The translations under genes and the position numbers were made by a program. This document shows, piece by piece, positions 59,478 through 64,000 of a DNA stretch of 64,000 nucleotides. Location of the stretch: assembly GCA_900757145.1 (NCBI GenBank), contig CAAEMT010000039.1, positions 1 to 64,000 of the forward strand. The letters run 5' to 3'. Numbering within the stretch: position 1 is the stretch's first letter; every line of letters begins with the position of its first letter. The notes beneath the pieces are model-generated. The model saw only the letters and a program-made list of their open reading frames with translations, did no database searches and was not told the origin of the DNA. This DNA is from Lachnospiraceae bacterium. Its GTDB lineage: Bacteria > Bacillota > Clostridia > Lachnospirales > Lachnospiraceae.

Positions 59478-59915
59478 TTATTTTGTCACTTCGTCTGCAG
59501 TATCTGCAATGATCGTAAACACCCTGATAATGTCGTCTGCTTTTTCCATACCGATCTGTGCCATAAACTGTTCGACGAGCTTGAGTGCCTTCGTATGCAT
59601 CGCTTGATACAGAGGGGAGTTGTGATTGATAAAAACGTATACCTGACGTTTGTCCAAAGAGGAGCGTTCCCGATAGATAAGCCCCTTCTCTTCCATACTC
59701 TGAAGTGTACGATTCATTTGTGATTTCAGCATCTTTGTCGCGCGGCACAGGTCAGTCGCCGTCATTGGGACGTCAGGATGATGGATTTGGCTGCGGTACA
59801 GGAGATGACAGATGACTGCTTCATTTAGAGGCATGTCTGAGACAAGTCGGTTATTGCTGACCGTTATGGACAGGTATAGCCATGCATTTAACACTTCTTC
59901 GATTTTTTGATCCAT
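59478..59915 (-). CDS. MarR family transcriptional regulator
   Basis: A 145-residue winged-helix regulator. The DNA-binding part shows VPMTATDLCRATKMLKSQMNRTLQSMEEKGLIYRERSSLDKRQVYVFIN, with the family DxR motif in the wing (SSLDKRQVYV). I start at the ATG at 59915, with AAAGGAG upstream; the frame is open further to 59975. It is divergent from the GNAT fusion gene, and a 12-bp palindrome lies between them, so it probably controls that operon or itself. Confidence 0.88.
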   Translation of the reverse strand: MDQKIEEVLNAWLYLSITVSNNRLVSDMPLNEAVICHLLYRSQIHHPDVPMTATDLCRATKMLKSQMNRTLQSMEEKGLIYRERSSLDKRQVYVFINHNSPLYQAMHTKALKLVEQFMAQIGMEKADDIIRVFTIIADTADEVTK

Positions 59916-60069
59916 TTCTATGAATCTCCTTTCAAAATGGCTTTCGGCTGATGGAGCCGAGATTGTGCAGAGCACACTTTTGTTCTTTACATATCGTGTC
60001 GTCTAAGATATATTGTAACTATTCAGTACAGCGATAATCAGGATACTGTGCAGTTATGGTATATTCATA

Positions 60070-60081
60070 TCATATATGATT
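60070..60081. promoter_or_regulatory. Palindrome in the MarR/GNAT intergenic region
   Basis: A perfect 12-bp palindrome, ATCATATATGAT, in the 254-base AT-rich gap between the divergent MarR and GNAT genes. A candidate operator; MarR sites are often AT-rich palindromes of 16-20 bp, so it would be only a core. No promoter was convincing on either side. Confidence 0.35.
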
Positions 60082-60169
60082 TTCATAATTTCAGTCAATG
60101 ATGATTTAATTATCTGGTGAGAAAAATAATTTTATTGCTGTTGGAAGTAAGTATGGAGGAGAGATAGTT

Positions 60170-61156
60170 ATGGATTATACGATACGCCCGGTGCGCAAGG
60201 AGGAGGCAGAGGCACTCGCAAAGATCGAGGCAGCCTGCTTTCCGGCGACAGAGGCAGCTTCAAGGGAGGAGATCGAAAAGCGGCTTGCTGTGTTTCCAGA
60301 AAATTTTCTGGCGGCAGAGGTAGGTGGGCTTTTGGTTGGATTTATCAACGGAGGAACGACAGATAAGCCGTATCTGCCGGACGAGCTTTATCATGATACA
60401 GGGCTTCACTGTCCGCAGGGAAAGTGGCAGACAGTATTCGGATTGAACGTGCTGCCGCAGTACCGCAGGCAGGGGATCGCAGCCCGTTTGGTAGATGATT
60501 TTACTGCACTTGCAAAACAAAGAGGAAAATACGGTGTGATACTGACCTGCAAGGATCACATGATCGCATATTATGAACGCAGGGGATTTGTGCGGTACGG
60601 AGCGGCGGATTCCTGTCATGGTGGAGCAAAGTGGCACGATATGAGGCTCGTATTTGAAAATGGGGGAAAAGAGATGCTTGGGGATATTGCAGGAAAATAC
60701 TATGAGATGGGGTATAACTGCGCAGAGTCGGTGATCCATGCGGGAAATGACTATTACGGGCTGGGGCTTTGCGAGCATGATATGAGAATGACGGCGGCGT
60801 TTGGCGGAGGAATGCAGGTTGGAGATGTATGCGGGGCGCTTAGCGGAGCCGCCTGCGTCGTGTCTGCGAAATACATCGAGGTGAAGGCACATGAGCAGAA
60901 AGAGGAACTACGGACGATAATGACGAGGCTTGTAAAAGCATTTCAGGTACGTCTCGGTGCAAGAACGTGCGCTAAAATAAAACCGCAGTTTTACAATAAA
61001 AACGTGAAATGCCTGAATACGGTGACGACTGCGGCAGAGGTCCTTGAGCGCGTCATCACGGAATTTGATGAGGAACAAAATGCAAAAAGCAACTGTAAAA
61101 ATGATGCAAAAGCAGATACAGTCAGATTAGATATAGAAGAAAAAGGAGAGATTTGA
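60170..61156 (+). CDS. Fusion of a GNAT acetyltransferase and a C_GCAxxG_C_C redox-type protein
   Basis: A 328-residue two-domain protein. Residues 1-165 are a GNAT N-acetyltransferase (VRKEEAEALAKIEAACFPATEAA at the start; acetyl-CoA loop VLPQYRRQGIAARLV). Residues 170-310 match the C_GCAxxG_C_C family (MGYNCAESVIHAGND, FGGGMQVGDVCGALSGAACVVSA, and a late Cys in GARTCAKIKPQF and KCLNTVT), which is linked to redox or metal handling and whose role is unknown. These domains usually come as separate genes. A 13-residue linker (FENGGKEMLGDIA) joins them in frame, so it does not look like a sequencing artefact. Confidence 0.8.
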   Translation: MDYTIRPVRKEEAEALAKIEAACFPATEAASREEIEKRLAVFPENFLAAEVGGLLVGFINGGTTDKPYLPDELYHDTGLHCPQGKWQTVFGLNVLPQYRRQGIAARLVDDFTALAKQRGKYGVILTCKDHMIAYYERRGFVRYGAADSCHGGAKWHDMRLVFENGGKEMLGDIAGKYYEMGYNCAESVIHAGNDYYGLGLCEHDMRMTAAFGGGMQVGDVCGALSGAACVVSAKYIEVKAHEQKEELRTIMTRLVKAFQVRLGARTCAKIKPQFYNKNVKCLNTVTTAAEVLERVITEFDEEQNAKSNCKNDAKADTVRLDIEEKGEI

Positions 61157-61157
61157 T

Positions 61158-62639
61158 ATGCCGGTATTTGATTTTAATGGCAGTCCGGACGGCGGCGCGC
61201 AGCCGGTCTGTACCTATAAGATTTTTCGAACAAGCAGTTCAAAACCGTCGCCGCAGAAGCCGATCCTTGTGCTTGACAACAGTGCGCAGCAATGGGAACA
61301 CCATTCCTGCGGTGTTTTTATGAATCCGAATAAGAGGACTGCTTTTGAATTTACGCAGGAGGGAGCAGGGGAAAGCGCAGACATCAAAAGTCTCGACGCA
61401 CGCTTTGTCAGTCTTTTGCGGTGGCTTGGAGAGCACCGCATTTCTGTGCGCCTTTCCGGTGAAAATACACAGGAAGGGTATGCTGTCTACCGGATTCGCG
61501 AGACTGCTTTTGGCGGCGGCACGAAGCTCTCGGCAGAAGATGGTTTTTTGCAGTTTATGATCGAGCGGCTTCTTGCAAGCAGCGCTCCGCCGGAGGAAGC
61601 GGAGGATGAAGATGCGCCGGAGGATGGCGATGAGATGAAGCTGACGAGTATTCAGAGCATTTCGGATTTTATGACTTGTGCCGGACGGACGATGCCAGAC
61701 AATATCCGGCTATGGGCGCGCCGCAACCTTGCAGTTACCCGCTCAAATGAAGTGTCAGCAGAAGAGCGCCGTCATGCGCAGCGTGCGCTTTCTATTATGA
61801 TGAATATCCAGTGGAAAAATAATTATTTTGAATCGATCAATCCGGTGGAGGCACGGCGTATCTTGGACGAAGAGCTTTATGGGATGGAACGTGTGAAGCA
61901 GCGCATCATGGAGACGATCATTCAGATCAATCGGACGCATACACTGCCAGCATATGGGCTTTTGCTCGTCGGACCGGCAGGAACGGGAAAATCGCAGATC
62001 GCATATGCGGTCGCGCGGATACTGAAGCTACCATGGACGACACTTGATATGAGTTCGATCAACGATCCGGAGCAGCTTACCGGAAGTTCGCGCGTATACG
62101 CAAATGCGAAGCCGGGAATTATCATGGAAGCATTTTCTGTATCGGGAGAATCGAATCTTGTATTTATCATCAATGAGCTGGATAAAGCGTCAGCAGGAAA
62201 GGGAAATGGTAATCCTGCCGATGTTCTGCTGACTCTGCTTGACAATCTTGGATTTACGGATAATTACATGGAATGCATGATCCCGACTGTCGGAGTTTAC
62301 CCGATCGCGACTGCAAATGAAAAAGAAAATATCAGTGCGCCGTTGATGTCTCGATTTGCAGTGATTGATATACCGGACTATACACCGGAGGAGAAGAAGA
62401 TTATCTTTTCTAGCTACGCACTGCCGAAAGTGCTGCGTAGGATGAGTTTAAAAGATGGGGAGTGTATTGTGACCGAGGACGGCGTCGGAGCGGTGATTGA
62501 AAAATTTGCTGATACAACGGGAATACGAAACTTGGAGCAGGCCGCAGAGCATATAGCGGCAAATGCGCTTTATCAGATCGAGGTAGACGGCGTGCGGCAG
62601 GTCGTATTTGACGCTGAGGCGGTGAAACGGCTTCTGTAA
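61158..62639 (+). CDS. Lon-like AAA+ ATPase without protease domain
   Basis: A 493-residue protein. The N-terminal 140 residues are of unrecognised fold; a short acidic linker follows, then an AAA+ module (about 225-480) closest to Lon: Walker A GPAGTGKS (272-279), sensor 1 PIATANEKEN, Arg finger SAPLMSRF, and a C-terminal lid ending GIRNLEQAAEHIAANAL. The Walker B segment is LVFIINELDK: the Asp expected before Glu is Asn (N339), while the Glu (340) is kept. No Lon Ser-Lys protease domain follows. It starts one base after the GNAT fusion and has AAAAGGAGAG upstream. Substrate remodelling without proteolysis is an inference. Confidence 0.78.
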   Translation: MPVFDFNGSPDGGAQPVCTYKIFRTSSSKPSPQKPILVLDNSAQQWEHHSCGVFMNPNKRTAFEFTQEGAGESADIKSLDARFVSLLRWLGEHRISVRLSGENTQEGYAVYRIRETAFGGGTKLSAEDGFLQFMIERLLASSAPPEEAEDEDAPEDGDEMKLTSIQSISDFMTCAGRTMPDNIRLWARRNLAVTRSNEVSAEERRHAQRALSIMMNIQWKNNYFESINPVEARRILDEELYGMERVKQRIMETIIQINRTHTLPAYGLLLVGPAGTGKSQIAYAVARILKLPWTTLDMSSINDPEQLTGSSRVYANAKPGIIMEAFSVSGESNLVFIINELDKASAGKGNGNPADVLLTLLDNLGFTDNYMECMIPTVGVYPIATANEKENISAPLMSRFAVIDIPDYTPEEKKIIFSSYALPKVLRRMSLKDGECIVTEDGVGAVIEKFADTTGIRNLEQAAEHIAANALYQIEVDGVRQVVFDAEAVKRLL

Positions 62640-62675
62640 GGAAGGCTTTTGGTGTATAAAAAAGAGGGAGAAGAT

Positions 62676-63890
62676 ATGGCAGAGCAGGATAGGATAAGGC
62701 AGAAACAAGATGTGAAAACGAAACCATGTACAAGAAATGAGCGCGAAAAAGAGACGGTCAAGGAACTTTTTCGTCTGCGCCGCTGGCTGCACAGCCATCC
62801 GGAGCTTTCTATGGAAGAAGAGCAGACGAGCCGTTTCATCGCTGACTATCTGGAAACGCTTGGAATACCGTGCAGGATCATCGGAAAGACAGGCGTGATC
62901 GGAACACTGATGGCAGAAAGTACAGATGAGACATCTCTGCCTACGATTGCTATTCGGGCGGAGATCGACGGGCTTCCCATCTGTGAAAATACGGGACTTC
63001 CTTTTTCATCTGTATATCCCGGACGGATGCATGCCTGCGGGCATGATGCGATCACAGCCGTTGTGCTCTGTCTTGCCAGAGTCCTGGCAGAGCATGTCAG
63101 AGAGTTAAAATACAATATCCGCTTTTTGTTTGAACCGGCAGAGGAGACGGGCGAGGGCGCGCGCTATATGATCGAAAACGGCGCTTTAGAGGAACCGCGT
63201 CCCGATGCCGTGCTTATTTTTCATTTTGGCAATCAGGAGACGCGCTCGATGGAGATACAAAAAAGCATATCAACGGCGGCAGTCGGCGGACTGCGGATCA
63301 GTGTCAAAGGAAAGGCGAGTCACTGGAGCCAGCGTCTGGAAGGAATCGATGCTCTGTATGCAGCTTCGCGTGTAGTGACAGCGATCCATACGATCAATGA
63401 GACGTTTCAGACACAGTATCCGTTTGTTCTCGGATTCGGGATGATGAACGCAGGGACAGGCGGAAACATTATGGCGGAGGAAGCACAGATGCGCGGATCT
63501 CTGCGTGCGTTTACCGAGGCGGATTTTGATGCGGTCTATGAGGAGCTTCAGAAGAGGATCTCAGAGATCTCCGAAGAGACAGGAGCAAAGATAAGCCTTG
63601 AAACCATCAGAAAGATCCCTCCGATCATCAATGACGGCGCGCTTGCAGAAAAAGGCGCAAAGATAGGCAGAAAATTGTTCGGCGACCGGTTTTCTCTCGG
63701 AGAGAAGCCCTTTCTTGTCGGAGACAATGCCGCATTTTATATGCAGCAGGTACCGGGGCTGCGTTCTGTCTTTCTTGCTGGAAAGGAAGGCGGGGAAGTT
63801 TATCCGGTACACAATCCGAAATTTGATATTGATGAGGAGGTCATGGTGGACGCGCTGCATTTTCTGTATCGTTTCTGTTGTGAAGTATAA
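62676..63890 (+). CDS. M20-family amidohydrolase/peptidase
   Basis: A 404-residue metal-dependent hydrolase like N-acyl amino acid or hippurate amidohydrolases. Motifs: LHSHPELSMEE at the start, AIRAEIDGLPI, the metal loop RMHACGHDA, FLFEPAEETGEGA, and the dimerisation domain with VKGKASHWSQRLEGIDAL. The C-terminal HNPKFDIDE with His ligand is present. I use the ATG at 62676 (MAEQDRIRQ) with GAGGGAG upstream; the frame is open further to a TTG at 62649. Co-directional with the AAA+ gene, 36 bases downstream. Confidence 0.9.
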   Translation: MAEQDRIRQKQDVKTKPCTRNEREKETVKELFRLRRWLHSHPELSMEEEQTSRFIADYLETLGIPCRIIGKTGVIGTLMAESTDETSLPTIAIRAEIDGLPICENTGLPFSSVYPGRMHACGHDAITAVVLCLARVLAEHVRELKYNIRFLFEPAEETGEGARYMIENGALEEPRPDAVLIFHFGNQETRSMEIQKSISTAAVGGLRISVKGKASHWSQRLEGIDALYAASRVVTAIHTINETFQTQYPFVLGFGMMNAGTGGNIMAEEAQMRGSLRAFTEADFDAVYEELQKRISEISEETGAKISLETIRKIPPIINDGALAEKGAKIGRKLFGDRFSLGEKPFLVGDNAAFYMQQVPGLRSVFLAGKEGGEVYPVHNPKFDIDEEVMVDALHFLYRFCCEV

Positions 63891-63903
63891 TATGAAGAGG
63901 GCT

Positions 63904-63931
63904 GCTGCAAAATTTTTGCAGCCCCTTTTTT
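63904..63931. terminator. Terminator after the M20 gene
   Basis: GCTGCAA (63904-63910) pairs with TTGCAGC (63916-63922), extended on the outside by GGGCT/GCCCC with a bulge, followed by CCTTTTTT. The next gene is convergent, so it may serve both sides. Confidence 0.75.
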
Positions 63932-63932
63932 G

Positions 63933-64000
63933 TTAGGAAAGCTGTGCAGCCACTTCTTCGAGTACTTCAAAATAATTTTCAAATGTTTTCCGACAGCACA
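63933..64000 (-). CDS. C-terminal end of an unidentified - strand gene (partial)
   Basis: The - strand has an open frame of 21 residues from the right edge to a TAA at 63933-63935 (CCRKTFENYFEVLEEVAAQLS). The composition is that of a helical protein end and the stop lies next to the terminator, which fits a real convergent gene. The family cannot be recognised from this fragment. Confidence 0.45.
   Translation of the reverse strand, partial: CCRKTFENYFEVLEEVAAQLS

Noticed and set aside
60018..60060. CAGTA/TACTG imperfect inverted repeat near the MarR gene
   Set aside because: Short and interrupted; the 12-bp palindrome at 60070 is a better candidate.
1..64000. tRNA, rRNA, CRISPR array, insertion sequence or prophage
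   Set aside because: No cloverleaf-like sequence, repeat array, transposase or integrase motif was seen by eye; a tool-based search was not possible.

Overview
The window reads as one chromosomal segment of a Gram-positive, endospore-lineage Firmicute, most likely a gut Lachnospiraceae (Clostridia). The reasons are strong AGGAGG-type ribosome binding sites, frequent GTG/TTG starts, TTGACA/TATAAT-type promoters, the Firmicutes order priA-def-fmt-rsmB-rlmN-prpC-prkC-rsgA, a division and cell wall cluster leading into spoIIGA-sigE-sigG, and a DUF5717/DUF5716-type locus that I associate with Lachnospiraceae (from memory, not searched). I saw no tRNA, rRNA, CRISPR array, insertion sequence, integrase or prophage gene. 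Most genes are on the + strand.

Layout. 1-2.0 kb: end of a YARHG-domain protein, a TcaA-like membrane-anchored protein and a CPBP protease. 2.2-14.8 kb: murE, then priA, def, fmt, a YugP-type Zn protease, rsmB, rlmN, PP2C phosphatase, PASTA kinase and rsgA, mostly translationally coupled. 15.1-17.3 kb: ychF, lgt and a small Spo0E-like gene missed by length-based calling. 17.4-31.2 kb: the division cluster mraZ-rsmH-ftsL-PBP-PBP(SpoVD)-mraY-murD-ftsW-murA-divIB-ftsZ, preceded by a clear promoter and a 10-bp-periodic MraZ-type operator. murF, murC, murG and ftsA are not present. 31.2-33.9 kb: a secreted Asp-rich Ig-like protein and aroE on the - strand, and aroD on the + strand, lying between ftsZ and the sporulation sigma genes. 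33.9-37.4 kb: spoIIGA-sigE behind a spoIIG-like promoter (21-bp spacer and a Spo0A box), sigG, ylmC and nrdR. 37.5-43.3 kb: a three-gene locus of unknown function (giant beta/alpha-solenoid protein, Hsp70/actin-like protein, TPR protein). 43.4-47.2 kb: purB, purA and a second, divergent AroE. 47.2-50.7 kb (- strand): HAD phosphatase with a small membrane protein, and a lantibiotic-immunity-type ABC transporter. 51-53 kb: a divergent two-component system sharing an inverted-repeat operator with that transporter. 53.2-55.7 kb: an HTH-TPR regulator, a small membrane protein and a methyltransferase. 55.8-59.5 kb: a second regulator-ABC-permease-kinase module. 59.5-63.9 kb: MarR regulator, a GNAT/C_GCAxxG_C_C fusion, a Lon-like AAA+ ATPase without a protease domain, and an M20 amidohydrolase. 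The end of a - strand gene closes the window.

How it works together. Much of the window is growth and envelope housekeeping: peptidoglycan precursor synthesis (murE, mraY, murD, murA), septal synthesis (PBPs, FtsW, DivIB, FtsL, FtsZ), the PASTA kinase/phosphatase pair that senses wall fragments, lipoprotein maturation (lgt), and the switch of the division machinery to sporulation (SpoIIGA, SigE, SigG, Spo0E-like). The best candidate for an undescribed system is the 37.5-43.3 kb locus. It has its own promoter and three co-directional genes without recognisable enzymatic function, and the middle product has the layout of an Hsp70/actin-like protein with weakened nucleotide-binding motifs. A second candidate is the AAA+ protein at 61.2 kb, whose Walker B aspartate is asparagine.
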